The notes under the pieces are model-generated. The model saw nothing but the letters and a program-made list of their open reading frames with translations. It searched no databases and was not told the origin of the DNA. Source: an uncultured beta proteobacterium (GTDB lineage Bacteria; Pseudomonadota; Gammaproteobacteria; Burkholderiales; Burkholderiaceae_C). Taken from it: DNA of 64,000 nucleotides. The translations under genes and the position numbers were made by a program. Shown piece after piece: positions 52,293-63,006 of the stretch (position 1 is the stretch's first letter; each line of letters opens with the position of its first letter). The stretch covers positions 62,001 to 126,000 of the forward strand of contig CAIJRK010000023.1 of the NCBI GenBank assembly GCA_903823025.1. The letters run 5' to 3'.

Positions 52293-53396
52293 TCAGGCCC
52301 GGGCGTCGCCCCAGCGCAATTGGGCGGTGTCGTCGCCCCGGTACAAAGTCTCGCCGTGGCGGTCCACGCAGTAATCGGGCGAGACAATCATCTCGATGAA
52401 GCGCATATCGGCGGCGATGCGGGTGTACTCAAACAAAATGCTACGCACCAGCTTGGCACCCGTGCGGATGTGGCTACCGTGCCCAATCCAGGCCGGTCCC
52501 GTGATGGTGGCACCGGGTTCGATGCGCACGCTGGAACCGATGTAAACCGGGCCTTCAATCGTGACCTGATCCCACGGAATCGACGTGTTCAGCCCAACCC
52601 AGATGCCGGGTTTGATTTCGCGTCCGGGCATTTTCATCTCAGCTACTTCACCGCGCAGCACACGCTGCAACACCGACCAGTAGTCGCTCACACGGCCAAT
52701 ATCAATCCATTTGAAAGGCAGGTTTTGGGCGTAAAAAGGCAGGTTTTGGGCGACCAATTGCGGAAACAATTCCGACCCAATGTCGTACACCTTGCCGGGC
52801 GGGATCAAGTCCAGCACGGCGGGCTCAAAAATATAAATGCCGGTACTGGCTAAGGTGGATTTAGCCTCGGCGGGCGTGGGTTTTTCCTGAAAAGATTGAA
52901 TGCGGCCATCCGGTTCGGCCACGACGATGCCGTAGTTTTGCACCTCGGAACGGGGCACATCCAGCACCAGCAAACTGGCGATGGCGCCTTTGGCTTTGTG
53001 CTCTGCCAGCGCCGCTGTGATGTCCAGATCAATCAGGGCGTCGCCGCATAGCACCAGCGTGGTGTCATCAAAAAAACCACCAAAGTCCTGAATGCGCCGC
53101 ATCCCCCCGGCAGACCCCATCGGGCGCGGCAAGATGTCGCCATGCTCGCGAACGCCTTCGTAGGCGTAACCAATTTGCACACCCCAACGGCTGCCATCAC
53201 CAAAGTATTCTTCGATTTTGTGATGGTGGTAGGCCACGTTAATCATGATCTCGGTGATGCCGTGACGCGCCAGATGTTCAATCAGATATTCCATCACCGG
53301 CTTGCCCAAAATAGGCACCATCGGCTTGGGTAAATCTTTGGTCAAAGGGCGCACGCGGGTGCCTTGTCCAGCCGCCAAAATCATACCTTTAGCCAT
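52293..53396 (-). CDS. NDP-sugar synthase (nucleotidyltransferase with left-handed beta-helix)
   Basis: 367 residues. N-terminal AAGQGTRVRPLTKDLPKPMVP is the nucleotide-binding/catalytic stretch; LCGDALIDLD has the metal Asp; the C-terminal part has hexapeptide repeats (IEGPVYIGSSVRIEPGATITGP). Substrate could be GDP-mannose or ADP/UDP-glucose; its position beside manC favours a hexose-1-phosphate. A short duplicated peptide, AQNLPF, is encoded by a direct repeat at 52714-52752. Confidence 0.88.
   Translation of the reverse strand: MAKGMILAAGQGTRVRPLTKDLPKPMVPILGKPVMEYLIEHLARHGITEIMINVAYHHHKIEEYFGDGSRWGVQIGYAYEGVREHGDILPRPMGSAGGMRRIQDFGGFFDDTTLVLCGDALIDLDITAALAEHKAKGAIASLLVLDVPRSEVQNYGIVVAEPDGRIQSFQEKPTPAEAKSTLASTGIYIFEPAVLDLIPPGKVYDIGSELFPQLVAQNLPFYAQNLPFKWIDIGRVSDYWSVLQRVLRGEVAEMKMPGREIKPGIWVGLNTSIPWDQVTIEGPVYIGSSVRIEPGATITGPAWIGHGSHIRTGAKLVRSILFEYTRIAADMRFIEMIVSPDYCVDRHGETLYRGDDTAQLRWGDARA
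52714..52752. repeat. 18-base direct repeat inside the NDP-sugar synthase gene
   Basis: AAAGGCAGGTTTTGGGCG occurs at 52714-52731 and 52735-52752, spaced 21 bases apart so that the frame is kept. It encodes a doubled AQNLPF peptide just before the substrate-site KWIDIGR motif. Protein length looks normal, so this may be a local conversion rather than an insertion. Confidence 0.7.
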
Positions 53397-53455
53397 GGAT
53401 GAGCCGATCTTTCTTGTGCATTGTTTCTTTTCCTTTGAAAGGGTTTTGTAAAAAT

Positions 53456-54475
53456 TCAGGCGGTTGTGTAGCCGTTAGGGTTGCCGCTTTGCCAGCGCCA
53501 GGCATCTAGGCACATGGTTGCCAGCCCGCGTTCAGCCCGCCAGCCCAGCAACGCCAAGGCCTGAGCCGGGTCAGCGTAGCACGCGGCAATATCACCGGCG
53601 CGGCGCGGGGCCACCTGGAAGGGAACGGGCTGGCCGCTGGCGCTCTCGAAGGCGCGCACCATATCGAGCACGCTGTAACCCACGCCCGTGCCCAGATTAA
53701 TAGCCAGACATTCGACTTGTTTTTGCAGTCGCTCCAGTGCTTTGAGATGCCCCAGTGCCAAGTCCACCACATGAATGTAGTCGCGCACGCCGGTGCCGTC
53801 GGGCGTGTCGTAATCGTCGCCCCACACGTTCAAAAATGCGCGTCGCCCGACTGCGACTTGCGCCACAAACGGCAGCAGGTTGTTGGGCGTGCCCTGCGGG
53901 TCTTCACCGATCAGGCCGCTGTTATGCGCGCCCACCGGGTTGAAGTAACGCAGGATGTTGATGCGCCAAGTGGGGTCGCTGCGGTAGAGGTCGCGCAGCA
54001 TCTCTTCAATCACCAGCTTGGTCTGGCCATAGGGGTTGGTGGTTGACAGCGGATGGTCTTCGGTCAAGGGCAAGCGTTGCGGGTCGCCATAGACCGTGGC
54101 GGATGAGCTGAACACCAGCGTTTTAACGTCGCATTCCGTCATGGCTTCAAGCAAGCGCACGGTGCCCACCACGTTGTTGTCGTAATAGGCCAGCGGGTTT
54201 TGCACCGATTCACCCACCGCCTTGAGGCCCGCGAAATGGATAACGGCGTGGGCGTTGCTTTGTTGTAAAGCGGCCACCAACGCGGCGCGGTCGCGAATGT
54301 CGCCTTGAATTAGCGTGGGCTTTTTGCCAGTGATGCGCTGCACCCGCGCCAAGGCTTCGGGCTGGCTGTTACAAAAGTTGTCAAACACGGTGACGTCAAA
54401 CCCCGCGTTCAGCAATTCAACGCAGGTGTGCGAGCCGATATACCCGGCACCGCCGGTCACAAAAATCATCGTCAT
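53456..54475 (-). CDS. galE: UDP-glucose 4-epimerase
   Basis: 339 residues. NAD-binding [18 protein letters not shown], active-site SSSATVYGD and Y-x3-K in [29 protein letters not shown]; full length for GalE. Converts UDP-glucose and UDP-galactose. Seven bases after rfbC on the minus strand. Confidence 0.94.
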   Translation of the reverse strand: MTMIFVTGGAGYIGSHTCVELLNAGFDVTVFDNFCNSQPEALARVQRITGKKPTLIQGDIRDRAALVAALQQSNAHAVIHFAGLKAVGESVQNPLAYYDNNVVGTVRLLEAMTECDVKTLVFSSSATVYGDPQRLPLTEDHPLSTTNPYGQTKLVIEEMLRDLYRSDPTWRINILRYFNPVGAHNSGLIGEDPQGTPNNLLPFVAQVAVGRRAFLNVWGDDYDTPDGTGVRDYIHVVDLALGHLKALERLQKQVECLAINLGTGVGYSVLDMVRAFESASGQPVPFQVAPRRAGDIAACYADPAQALALLGWRAERGLATMCLDAWRWQSGNPNGYTTA

Positions 54476-54482
54476 GATGTGA

Positions 54483-55028
54483 TTAGATTGGGCAAGCGTC
54501 CAGGAACGAGGCGCCTGCTACGTCTTTGGCTGAGAGTTGAAAGGGCTGGTTCAGCACCGGCCATTGAATTGCCAATGTCGGGTCGTTCCAGGCGATGCAG
54601 CGCTCGTGTTCCGGCGCGTAGTAGTCGGTGGTTTTGTATAAAAACTCGGCGCTGTCCGACAACACGACAAAGCCATGCGCCAAGCCCGGCGGCACCCACA
54701 GCTGGCGCTTGTTGTCACCCGACAAAATCTCGCCCACCCATTGACCAAACGTGGGCGAATCGCGGCGAATATCGACTGCCACGTCAAACACCTCGCCCGC
54801 CACGACGCGCACCAATTTTCCTTGCGGTTGGTTTAGCTGATAGTGCAGGCCACGCAGCACGCCTTGGGATGATTTGGAGTGGTTGTCTTGCACAAACTGC
54901 AAGTCCAGGCCGGTCGCCTTTTGAAAAGCACGTTGGTTAAAGCTCTCGTAGAAAAAGCCGCGCGCGTCGCCAAACACGCGAGGCTCAATTAGCAGTACAT
55001 CGGCAATGGTGCAGGGGGTGACTTGCAT
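54483..55028 (-). CDS. rfbC: dTDP-4-dehydrorhamnose 3,5-epimerase
   Basis: 181 residues from ATG 55028. Cupin-fold Rml[35 protein letters not shown] with the catalytic His, and [15 protein letters not shown]. Third step of dTDP-L-rhamnose synthesis. Start and preceding stop share one base with rfbA. Confidence 0.94.
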   Translation of the reverse strand: MQVTPCTIADVLLIEPRVFGDARGFFYESFNQRAFQKATGLDLQFVQDNHSKSSQGVLRGLHYQLNQPQGKLVRVVAGEVFDVAVDIRRDSPTFGQWVGEILSGDNKRQLWVPPGLAHGFVVLSDSAEFLYKTTDYYAPEHERCIAWNDPTLAIQWPVLNQPFQLSAKDVAGASFLDACPI

Positions 55029-55951
55029 CAATAAACCTTTTCTTTGAGCAAGCCCAACAGGTATTGGCCGTAGCCGGACTTGGCCAGCGGTGCGGCCAGC
55101 TTGAGCAGTTGCGCATCGTCAATCCAGCCGTGACGCCACACAATTTCTTCAGGCGCGGCGACTTTGAGACCCTGGCGTTTTTCAATCGTGTAAATAAACT
55201 GACTGGCCTCCAACATGGACTCATGCGTGCCCGTGTCCAGCCACGCGTAGCCCCGGCCCATGGTTTGCACGTCCAACGAATCCTGCGCCAGATACAAGCG
55301 ATTCAGGTCGGTGATTTCCAACTCGCCACGGGCTGAAGGCTTGACTTGTTTAGCCAACTCCACCACTTGCGTGTCGTAGAAATACAGGCCGGTGACGGCG
55401 TAACGTGACTTGGGGTTTTGCGGCTTTTCTTCCAGGCTGACGGCGTGGCCCTTGTCGTCAAACTCCACCACACCGTAGCGTTCAGGGTCTTGTACGGCAT
55501 AGGCAAACACGGTGGCACCGTGCGTTTGCCGATTCGCGCTGTCGAGTAGGCCGGCAAGATCGTTACCGTAAAAAATGTTGTCGCCCAGCACCAGCGCGCT
55601 GGGGGCACCGTTCAAAAACTTCTCGCCAATCAAAAAAGCCTGCGCCAGTCCGTCAGGCGACGCTTGCACGGCGTAAGTGATTTGAATCCCCCACTGGCTG
55701 CCATTGCCCAGCAGTTGTTCAAAACGCGGCGTGTCTTGCGGTGTCGAAATCACCAGCACCTCGCGAATGCCCGCCAGCAGCAGCACGCTGAGCGGGTAAT
55801 AAATCATTGGCTTGTCGTAAATCGGGAGCAGTTGTTTGCTCACCACTTGCGTGGCCGGGTACAGGCGCGTGCCCGAGCCGCCCGCCAAAATGATGCCTTT
55901 GCGCGCCATCGGGTTGCCGGTGGCTATCGTTGTTGGTGATGGGGTGGTCAT
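55028..55951 (-). CDS. rfbA: glucose-1-phosphate thymidylyltransferase
   Basis: 307 residues if ATG 55951 is used; an ATG at 55909 ([11 protein letters not shown]) is the more usual family start. Contains [38 protein letters not shown] and the C-terminal YLL motif of RmlA. First step of dTDP-rhamnose synthesis. Confidence 0.94.
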   Translation of the reverse strand: MTTPSPTTIATGNPMARKGIILAGGSGTRLYPATQVVSKQLLPIYDKPMIYYPLSVLLLAGIREVLVISTPQDTPRFEQLLGNGSQWGIQITYAVQASPDGLAQAFLIGEKFLNGAPSALVLGDNIFYGNDLAGLLDSANRQTHGATVFAYAVQDPERYGVVEFDDKGHAVSLEEKPQNPKSRYAVTGLYFYDTQVVELAKQVKPSARGELEITDLNRLYLAQDSLDVQTMGRGYAWLDTGTHESMLEASQFIYTIEKRQGLKVAAPEEIVWRHGWIDDAQLLKLAAPLAKSGYGQYLLGLLKEKVY

Positions 55952-55954
55952 GAT

Positions 55955-56863
55955 TTAGGGTTTGGCTGTTATTTCGGTCAACATACGTGTGACGCCTTGT
56001 TGCCACGGTGGCAGTGTCAAGCCAAAGGCGGCTTGCAAACGGGTGGTGTCCAAGCGCGAATTGAGGGGGCGCGGTGCGGGTGTCGGATAACTGGCGGTGG
56101 GCGTGGGCATGACTTGTTCTGGCCCGGCTTTGAGCGTCCAACCTAACGCTTGCGCCTGTTCTATGACATAGCGGGCGTAACCGTGCCAACTGGTTTCGCC
56201 GCCCGCGACGCAGTGGTACAACCCGGCTAATTCGGGCTGGCTCATCGCGGCGCGAAGGGCGTGGGCCGTCACATCGGCCAAGAGTTCAGCCGATGTCGGC
56301 GCACCGATTTGGTCGTTAATCACGGTCAGCGTCTCGCGTTCACCGGCGAGGCGCAGCATGGTTTTAGCAAAGTTGCCGCCTCGCGCGGCGTAAACCCAGC
56401 TGGTTCTGAAAATCAAATGTTTGTCGCAAGTGGCAACCGCTTGCTCGCCCTCTAATTTGGTCTGGCCATACACGCTTAACGGGCCTGTCACATCCGTTTC
56501 GCGCCAAGGCTGGGTGCCGCTGCCGTCAAATACGTAGTCGGTGGAGTAATGCACCAGCCAGGCCCCGAGTTTTTCCGCTTCAGTGGCCAGCACGCCGGGG
56601 GCCAACGCATTGAGGGTGCGGGCTAACTCAGGTTCGCTTTCGGCTTTGTCCACGGCGGTGTGTGCAGCGGCATTGACGATGACGTCAGGCTTGACGCGGC
56701 GCACGGTGTCCACCAGACCGGCGAGATGAGAGAGATCGCCGCACAGTTGGCCGGGGTTGGCCGTGGTGTGACGGCCCAGCGCCACGACTTCACCCAAGAC
56801 GCTTAAAGCGCGTTGCAACTCCCAGCCGACCTGGCCGTCACAGCCCAATAACAAGAGCTTCAT
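55955..56863 (-). CDS. rfbD: dTDP-4-dehydrorhamnose reductase
   Basis: 302 residues. [17 protein letters not shown] nucleotide-binding start, [21 protein letters not shown] and the catalytic Y-x3-K in [10 protein letters not shown]. Last step to dTDP-L-rhamnose. Overlaps rfbB by 4 bases. Confidence 0.94.
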   Translation of the reverse strand: MKLLLLGCDGQVGWELQRALSVLGEVVALGRHTTANPGQLCGDLSHLAGLVDTVRRVKPDVIVNAAAHTAVDKAESEPELARTLNALAPGVLATEAEKLGAWLVHYSTDYVFDGSGTQPWRETDVTGPLSVYGQTKLEGEQAVATCDKHLIFRTSWVYAARGGNFAKTMLRLAGERETLTVINDQIGAPTSAELLADVTAHALRAAMSQPELAGLYHCVAGGETSWHGYARYVIEQAQALGWTLKAGPEQVMPTPTASYPTPAPRPLNSRLDTTRLQAAFGLTLPPWQQGVTRMLTEITAKP

Positions 56864-57933
56864 GCGACTTCTTCAGTGCCGTATTGTTGCGTGACCCAAT
56901 CGCGGTAGCCGCCGTTTTGCACGTTGGCGACCCACGCGGGATTATCCAAATACCATTGCACGGTTTTGCGGATGCCGGTCTCGAACGTTTCGGCGGGCTT
57001 CCAGCCGAGTTCTTGTTCAATTTTTCGGGCATCAATGGCGTAGCGGCGGTCATGGCCGAGGCGGTCGGTTACGTAGGTAATTTGATCTTGGTAGGGCTTG
57101 CCATCGGCGCGAGGCTTGAGTTCATCGAGCAAGGCGCAGACGGTATGCACGATGTCAAGGTTGGGCTTTTCGTTCCAGCCGCCGACGTTGTAGGTTTCAC
57201 CCAAACGGCCCGCTTCCAGCACGCGGCGTATGGCGCTGCAATGGTCGGTGACATAGAGCCAATCCCGAATTTGCTGGCCGTCACCATAAACCGGCAGCGG
57301 TTTGCCTGCCTGGGCGTTCACGATCATCAGCGGGATCAGCTTTTCAGGAAAGTGAAACGGCCCATAGTTATTGGAGCAGTTGGTGGTGAGCACCGGCAGG
57401 CCGTAGGTGTGGTGATAAGCCCGCACCAAATGGTCGCTGGCCGCTTTGGAGGCCGAGTACGGACTGTTGGGTTCGTAGCGATTCGTTTCCGTAAAAGCCG
57501 GGTCTGTTTTGGACAGAGAGCCATAGACTTCGTCGGTGGAAACGTGCAACAACCGGAAAGCAGCTTGGGCTGTCGCATCCAGACTGCTCCAATAAGTGCG
57601 CACCGATTCAAGCAGATTAAAGGTGCCCACAATGTTGGTCTGAATAAATTCACCCGGCCCGCTGATGGAACGATCCACATGCGACTCAGCGGCAAAGTTG
57701 ATGACGGCCCTTGGTCGGTAGCGTGTTAATAAACCTGTGACCAGCGTCGAGTTGCCAAAGTCGCCATGCACAAACATATGGCGCTCATCACCATCTAGCG
57801 TGGCCAGATTTTGCAGGTTGCCGGCATAGGTGAGTTTGTCGAGATTGATGACTGGCTCATCACAAGTGTTGAGCCAATCGAGTACGAAGTTACTGCCAAT
57901 AAAGCCGGCGCCGCCGGTGACGAGAATGGTCAT
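56860..57933 (-). CDS. rfbB: dTDP-glucose 4,6-dehydratase
   Basis: 357 residues. [39 protein letters not shown] and Y-x3-K in [12 protein letters not shown]; full length. First gene of the rfbB-rfbD-rfbA-rfbC-galE operon on the minus strand. Confidence 0.95.
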   Translation of the reverse strand: MTILVTGGAGFIGSNFVLDWLNTCDEPVINLDKLTYAGNLQNLATLDGDERHMFVHGDFGNSTLVTGLLTRYRPRAVINFAAESHVDRSISGPGEFIQTNIVGTFNLLESVRTYWSSLDATAQAAFRLLHVSTDEVYGSLSKTDPAFTETNRYEPNSPYSASKAASDHLVRAYHHTYGLPVLTTNCSNNYGPFHFPEKLIPLMIVNAQAGKPLPVYGDGQQIRDWLYVTDHCSAIRRVLEAGRLGETYNVGGWNEKPNLDIVHTVCALLDELKPRADGKPYQDQITYVTDRLGHDRRYAIDARKIEQELGWKPAETFETGIRKTVQWYLDNPAWVANVQNGGYRDWVTQQYGTEEVA

Positions 57934-58016
57934 GTGGTTTGCATCCCTGAATACGTAAAACTGGCTTTGATTATCGCCACTGTATTTCAGTCAAACCCAT
58001 CAGCGGCGCCGTCTTT

Positions 58017-59312
58017 TTACATCAGTTGTAATTTTTTGGCCGCTTCTGTCAATTCGGCGCGAAAGTTAGGGTGGGCAATCGAAATCATTTCCTGGGCGCG
58101 CTGTTTGGCCGATTTACCGCGCAACTGTGCCACGCCAAATTCGCTCACCACGTAATTGATATCGTTCTTGCTGGTGCTGACGTGGGTGCCAGGTGTCAGC
58201 GTCGGCACGATGCGTGTGATGCTGTCATCTTTGGCGGTTGAAGGCAGCACAATAAAAGACTTGCCCCCGCGTGAACGATTCGCCGCCCGCACAAAATCAG
58301 CCTGACCACCCGTGCCGGAATAAGGCAAGTGGCCCAGACTCTCGGACCCGCACTGACCCAGCAAGTCAATTTGCAGGGTGGCGTTGATGGTCATCAGGTT
58401 GTCATTTTTGGACGCGAGATAGGGGTCGTTGGTGAAGTCAACCGGGTGTATTTCAAGCGCAGGGTTGCGGTTCATGAACTGATACAGCTTTTTTGAACCG
58501 AGTGCAAACGTGGCGACCATTTTGCCGGGCAGGTAGGTCTTTTTACGATTGGTGATGGCGCCGCTTTCAAGCAGTGTCAAAATGCCGTCGCCAATCATTT
58601 CGGTATGAATACCCAAGTCGTGCTTGTGGGTCAACTGCATCACCACGGCATCCGGAATGCCGCCATAGCCGATTTGCAGCGTCGAGCCGTCGTCAATCAT
58701 GTCCGCCACATATTTGCCAATGGCTTCTTGCACGGGGCCAATTTTTGGCAGGCCGACTTCCGTCACAGGCTCGTCGCTCTCGATCAGCGTGGTTACTTGT
58801 GAAATGTGGATGTGGCAATTGCCGTTGGCAAATGGCACGTTCGGGTTCACCTCAAGCACCACAGCGCGTGCTTTGGCAATGGCTGCCATTGTGTAATCAG
58901 CGCCCAGACTGAGCGAAAAATAACCATGCTGATCCATCGGGGACGCCATCGAGAACACGACATCCGCTGGAATTTGACCGCGTTCGATCAGGCTAGGCAT
59001 TTCTGAAAAGTAGCTGGGAATGAAATCAATCCAGCCTTGTTGCCCGCCAGCGCGCGTGGCAGCGCCGAAGAAAAAAGCAACGTGGCGCACATGGTCAACC
59101 GTTTCCGGGTCAATGTAGCCATATTTGCGCACAGCCAAGATTTGCGCCACTTTGACGCCCTGAAAGCGACGCCGCTGTTCTGAAAGCGCCGTCAGCAAAG
59201 TAGGGGGTTCGCCAACGCCGGTCGGAACAATGATGAAGTCACCGTTTTTGATTTGATCAATTGCATCTTCAACGGTGCCGTGTTTTTTTTGGTACAGATC
59301 CTGGACTGACAT
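58017..59312 (-). CDS. acetyl-CoA hydrolase/CoA-transferase family protein
   Basis: 431 residues. Class I CoA-transferase (Cat1/4-hydroxybutyrate CoA-transferase type) with the presumed catalytic Glu in GQCGSES and the GGQADFVR motif. Interconverts CoA esters and carboxylates; exact substrates (acetate, propionate, butyrate, hydroxybutyrate) are not readable. Stands alone between the sugar operon and the GT20 fusion. Confidence 0.88.
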   Translation of the reverse strand: MSVQDLYQKKHGTVEDAIDQIKNGDFIIVPTGVGEPPTLLTALSEQRRRFQGVKVAQILAVRKYGYIDPETVDHVRHVAFFFGAATRAGGQQGWIDFIPSYFSEMPSLIERGQIPADVVFSMASPMDQHGYFSLSLGADYTMAAIAKARAVVLEVNPNVPFANGNCHIHISQVTTLIESDEPVTEVGLPKIGPVQEAIGKYVADMIDDGSTLQIGYGGIPDAVVMQLTHKHDLGIHTEMIGDGILTLLESGAITNRKKTYLPGKMVATFALGSKKLYQFMNRNPALEIHPVDFTNDPYLASKNDNLMTINATLQIDLLGQCGSESLGHLPYSGTGGQADFVRAANRSRGGKSFIVLPSTAKDDSITRIVPTLTPGTHVSTSKNDINYVVSEFGVAQLRGKSAKQRAQEMISIAHPNFRAELTEAAKKLQLM

Positions 59313-59438
59313 GGTGCGCTACGTTCTCAGTTGTTATATAAATTTAAAAGCAATAAATGGTACTCGAACCATGATGATGGTTTTGGCTTCATATCATGAA
59401 ATTAAAAATGTAAGCACCACGTCATTATTTAAGAGAAT

Positions 59439-61721
59439 TTATTTTTGTGTTTCAAATTCCCGGAACTTTAAAAAATCATCGCCCCATGCGTTGACGTCAT
59501 ATTCCTTGACGCGTTGTGCCAAAGCCAGCATCCTGAATTCACTTTCTTGTTCATCCAGTGTCAAGGCGGTCACCAAGCCTTGAATCAAGCTGGTTTCATC
59601 GTAGGGATTGGTGAGTACCGCGCCTTTAAGCTCAACCGCAGCCCCTGCAAATTCGGAGAGAACCAGAACACCTGAAGTTTTAGAGGCTGATTTGGCAGAA
59701 ACATATTCTTTGCAAACCAGATTCAGTCCATCACGGAGTGGCGTAATCCAGGCAATATCGGAGGCTACATAAAAAGCAATTAATTCTTCAAAAGGTAAAG
59801 CACGATAAAAATATCGAACCGGAGTCCAGTCCACATGAGAAAATCGCCCATTAATACGACCAACGACCTGATCCAGTTTTTCACGGGTCGCCTTGTATAT
59901 TTCCATACCGGGTGTGGCGGGTGTCACGATATTAAGCATGATTACTTTTTCATGCCATTCAGGATGCTGTGCCAGAAATTCTTCATAAGCCAGCATTTTT
60001 TCAATTGGCCCTTTGACATAATCCAATCGCTCGACCGATAAAATAACTTTACGACCTTTGGCTTCACGTAAAAGTGTATCAATTAATGTTCTGGTTTCTG
60101 GTGCGCGGCTTATATTTTCAATGCGGGTGTTGTCAATACCAACGGGGTGGGCACCCACGCCCATAATGCCGTAAGGCGTTTGAATCTTTCGGGTCATCTC
60201 CTCAACGCCCAAGGCACAGCCATAGGTGAGATAAGTTGGTGCACAAAATTCTTTTTCCAGAATTTGTGTCGGTACATTTGAGCGAACGACATCAATGAAG
60301 TTCTCAACATAACGCGGAATATGAAACCCCACATAATCGCACTTCAACAAACTGGCAACAATTTGCCCTTTCCACGGGAGAATATTAAAAATATCAGCGC
60401 AAGGAAATGCCGTATGGTGAAAAAATGAAATTTTGAGATCGGGGCGCAAATCGCGCAGATAAGCAGGCGTCATCCACAAGTTGTAATCATGAATCCAGAT
60501 CGTGGCGCCATGCGCGGCTACAGCCGCTGTTCTTTCTGCAAAAAGCTGGTTGATTTCACAAAAGTGAAGCCAATGTTCCTCTTTGAACGACGCACGCTCA
60601 GGAAAAGAAAAAATGATCGGCCAGAACGATTCTTTCGAGAATTGCTTGTAAAAAAGGTTGACGTCATGCGCGGTTAAAGCGACACGCGAGGTGATCAGGT
60701 TAGGGTATTTCTTTTGATCAACAGCGACATTGACTTCAAAATTAGCTGGGTTTCGGCTGTCTTGTTGTGACCAGGCCACCCAAGCCCCTTTTTTTCCTTC
60801 TGCAAAAAACCCGAGTAATGTTGGCAAAATTCCATTGGGACTTTTCGGTTGCTGACGCGCATAAGTTTTGCCCTGTTTAACTTCATCAAAAGGCTGGCGA
60901 TGGTAAACAATGACAAGATCAGCGGTGCCATAAGCGGCTTCATTCGTTTCTTCAAGCTCCCCCAAATTCTTATTAAATTTGTAGTGATTAATCGCTTCCA
61001 AAATACCGGATGGGCCTGTTTCCTGGGCCATATAAATTTTAAGCGCTTTGCGTTTTGAATTTTGTAAGTTAATCGCTTCTTTAAGCGCTAATTCACCGTT
61101 ATTAACCACCACACCACGATAACCGGCCTGCATCAACGAGAGATCATTAAGCGTGTCGCCTGCGACCAAAACCTTATTTTCAGGCAATCCCTCCAGCTTG
61201 AGAAGCTGCATCAGACTGTTACCTTTTGAAACGCCCATAGGCAGAAAATCAAGGTATTTATCAGCCGAGGTCAAAATTGTTAACCCTAAGGCATTTCCGA
61301 TATTTTTGACTTCAGATAGAACCGTTTCATTTTCATAAAAGAACGAACAACGGCGTTCTTGAGGAACTTCCTGAATTTGCAAGCCAGTAATATCGGTAAT
61401 GCTATTGAGAATAACTTCGCGCCCCGGCCACTTGGCTGCTATTTCGTTCTGAAGCGGCATGACAGGAATGAAAACCTCACCTTGTCTTTTCAAAACGGTT
61501 GAACCGACGTCAGCAATAATATAATCAGGAACAGGTAATGACGGATCATCCAGCAATGAAATAATACTTTCATAACCGCGACCCGTAACAAAAATAAGAA
61601 TAATATTATTTCTATTATCCTTAATTGTTTTATATAAATCAGAGGTTATTGTATTTAAGTCGGGAGATAAAAACGTACCATCCAAATCGGTTGCCAAAAT
61701 AAGTTCAATTTTTGAATTCAT
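59439..61721 (-). CDS. HAD phosphatase-GT20 fusion, likely glucosylglycerol-phosphate synthase/phosphatase (GgpPS-type)
   Basis: 760 residues, ATG at 61721 with AAGGG six bases upstream. N-terminal HAD phosphatase (1-about 250): DLDGT nucleophile pair D12/D14 and GDTLNDLSLM. C-terminal GT20 domain (about 260-760): FHHTAFPCADIFNILPWKG, LTYGCALGVEEM, ILSVERLDYVKGP, PLRDGLNLVCKEY. Phosphatase before GT20 is the order reported for Stenotrophomonas-type GgpPS, and the FNILPWKGQIVASLL and CDYVGFHIPRYVENF stretches resemble cyanobacterial GgpS more than OtsA. Would make glucosylglycerol from ADP-glucose and glycerol-3-phosphate under osmotic stress; trehalose-phosphate synthesis is the alternative. 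Confidence 0.8.
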   Translation of the reverse strand: MNSKIELILATDLDGTFLSPDLNTITSDLYKTIKDNRNNIILIFVTGRGYESIISLLDDPSLPVPDYIIADVGSTVLKRQGEVFIPVMPLQNEIAAKWPGREVILNSITDITGLQIQEVPQERRCSFFYENETVLSEVKNIGNALGLTILTSADKYLDFLPMGVSKGNSLMQLLKLEGLPENKVLVAGDTLNDLSLMQAGYRGVVVNNGELALKEAINLQNSKRKALKIYMAQETGPSGILEAINHYKFNKNLGELEETNEAAYGTADLVIVYHRQPFDEVKQGKTYARQQPKSPNGILPTLLGFFAEGKKGAWVAWSQQDSRNPANFEVNVAVDQKKYPNLITSRVALTAHDVNLFYKQFSKESFWPIIFSFPERASFKEEHWLHFCEINQLFAERTAAVAAHGATIWIHDYNLWMTPAYLRDLRPDLKISFFHHTAFPCADIFNILPWKGQIVASLLKCDYVGFHIPRYVENFIDVVRSNVPTQILEKEFCAPTYLTYGCALGVEEMTRKIQTPYGIMGVGAHPVGIDNTRIENISRAPETRTLIDTLLREAKGRKVILSVERLDYVKGPIEKMLAYEEFLAQHPEWHEKVIMLNIVTPATPGMEIYKATREKLDQVVGRINGRFSHVDWTPVRYFYRALPFEELIAFYVASDIAWITPLRDGLNLVCKEYVSAKSASKTSGVLVLSEFAGAAVELKGAVLTNPYDETSLIQGLVTALTLDEQESEFRMLALAQRVKEYDVNAWGDDFLKFREFETQK

Positions 61722-62019
61722 GAATTACCCTTTTCTATTTTTGTTGATCAATAAGCCCAAACTGAAGCCAGTGTATGCTTTGCACGAGAACACGTACCAA
61801 TTTAAGGAAATAGATTTAAAAATTAATGGAATATTCATTTCCAAATAAATTTAAATGGGGTGCAAAAAGATGGCGATGGGTGTTGATAACGACTGCCTTA
61901 ACGCCTTGAAGGGGCATGGCAATGTTTGACACCGAAACCCTGTTCACCGGGCATTTGAGATGCCAAGTTCTGTCAGAACAGGGGGCCGCTAGCGCAATGC
62001 GGCGCTTGATTTGGCTGGA
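61722..62019. other. intergenic region between the GT20 fusion and rlmJ
   Basis: 298 bases without a gene. It must hold the promoter of the minus-strand GT20 gene. Two short perfect inverted repeats are present, GGCAT-TTGAG-ATGCC at 61950-61964 and TTCTG-T-CAGAA at 61968-61978; neither has a T-run, so they are not clear terminators. Confidence 0.5.
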
Positions 62020-62961
62020 TCAGCCGCCGGATTCGACGCTGAAAGATGCGTTTTGATCTTGACCGAGAACTTCCGCTAGTTGCGGCAGGGCGAGCTGCAG
62101 TGAGGCCTTAAGCGTGTGGGGTGGATTGATGATGAACATACCGCTGGCAGGCAGGCCGGGGCGAACGACTTCGCCAGCATCGTCCGATGTCAATTTGCTT
62201 GACTTCACGGTGAGCGTGGCATTCAGCCATTTTTTGCCTGATTTGGTGGCCAGAGTCTTGAGTTTGCGCGGCACGTCATGCGCTTCAGGACGGGGGATGA
62301 TCGGATACCAAACGGCGTAAGTGCCCGTGGCGAAACGGGTGAGCGAATCAGCAACCATGGCGACCACGCGGGCGTAGTCGTTTTTGATTTCATAGCTGGG
62401 GTCACTCAGCACCAAGGCCCGGCGAGCAGGGGGTGGCAAGAATTTTTTGATACCCTCAAAGCCATCTTCACGCAGAACGGCAACCTGGCGCCCTGCCTCC
62501 AATTGCGCGATATTGGCCGACAGCGTTTTAGCGTCTGTGGGATGAATTTCAAAAACTTTGAGCTTGTCACGCTCTCCCAACAAGCGCTGGATGAGAAAGG
62601 GCGAGCCGGGATACACCTTGTGGCTGCCTTTGCTGTTGAAGCTCGCTACCAAGTCCAGGTAGTCCTGAATGACGGGTGCCAAGCCGCTTTCTGCCATTGA
62701 TTTGGCGACAGCGGATGATTTTTTCCCGAGCGCAGGGGGGGCACTTAAATGCGCGAGTAACTTTAAAAAACCATGGCCGGCTTCGCCACTGGTTTCGGCA
62801 TATTCACCGTCGAGCCGATACAAACCGGCGCCTGCGTGGGTGTCAAAAACGGTCAAAGCCGTGTCTTTTTGCAGTAAATGCCGCAGGATGGCAATTAATA
62901 CAGTGTGTTTGAGAACGTCGGCATGGTTGCCGGCATGGAAGGCGTGGCGATAACTAAACAT
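62020..62961 (-). CDS. rlmJ: 23S rRNA (adenine(2030)-N(6))-methyltransferase RlmJ
   Basis: 313 residues from ATG 62961. Begins FSYRHAFHAGNHADVLKHTVL, the RlmJ signature; DTHAGAGLY binds SAM; the catalytic motif reads DPSYE where E. coli has DPPYE; INPPHTL follows near the end. Methylates A2030 of 23S rRNA. Divergent from rplM. Confidence 0.92.
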   Translation of the reverse strand: MFSYRHAFHAGNHADVLKHTVLIAILRHLLQKDTALTVFDTHAGAGLYRLDGEYAETSGEAGHGFLKLLAHLSAPPALGKKSSAVAKSMAESGLAPVIQDYLDLVASFNSKGSHKVYPGSPFLIQRLLGERDKLKVFEIHPTDAKTLSANIAQLEAGRQVAVLREDGFEGIKKFLPPPARRALVLSDPSYEIKNDYARVVAMVADSLTRFATGTYAVWYPIIPRPEAHDVPRKLKTLATKSGKKWLNATLTVKSSKLTSDDAGEVVRPGLPASGMFIINPPHTLKASLQLALPQLAEVLGQDQNASFSVESGG

Positions 62962-62970
62962 GCACAAATT

Positions 62971-63000
62971 TTAACCGGCTTGCGACTAATTTCGTATAAT
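62971..63000 (+). promoter_or_regulatory. sigma-70 promoter of rplM-rpsI
   Basis: TTAACC (62971-62976), an 18-base spacer and a perfect TATAAT (62995-63000). The transcript would start near 63007, giving a leader of about 140 bases before rplM. Confidence 0.65.
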
Positions 63001-63006
63001 CTTGGG

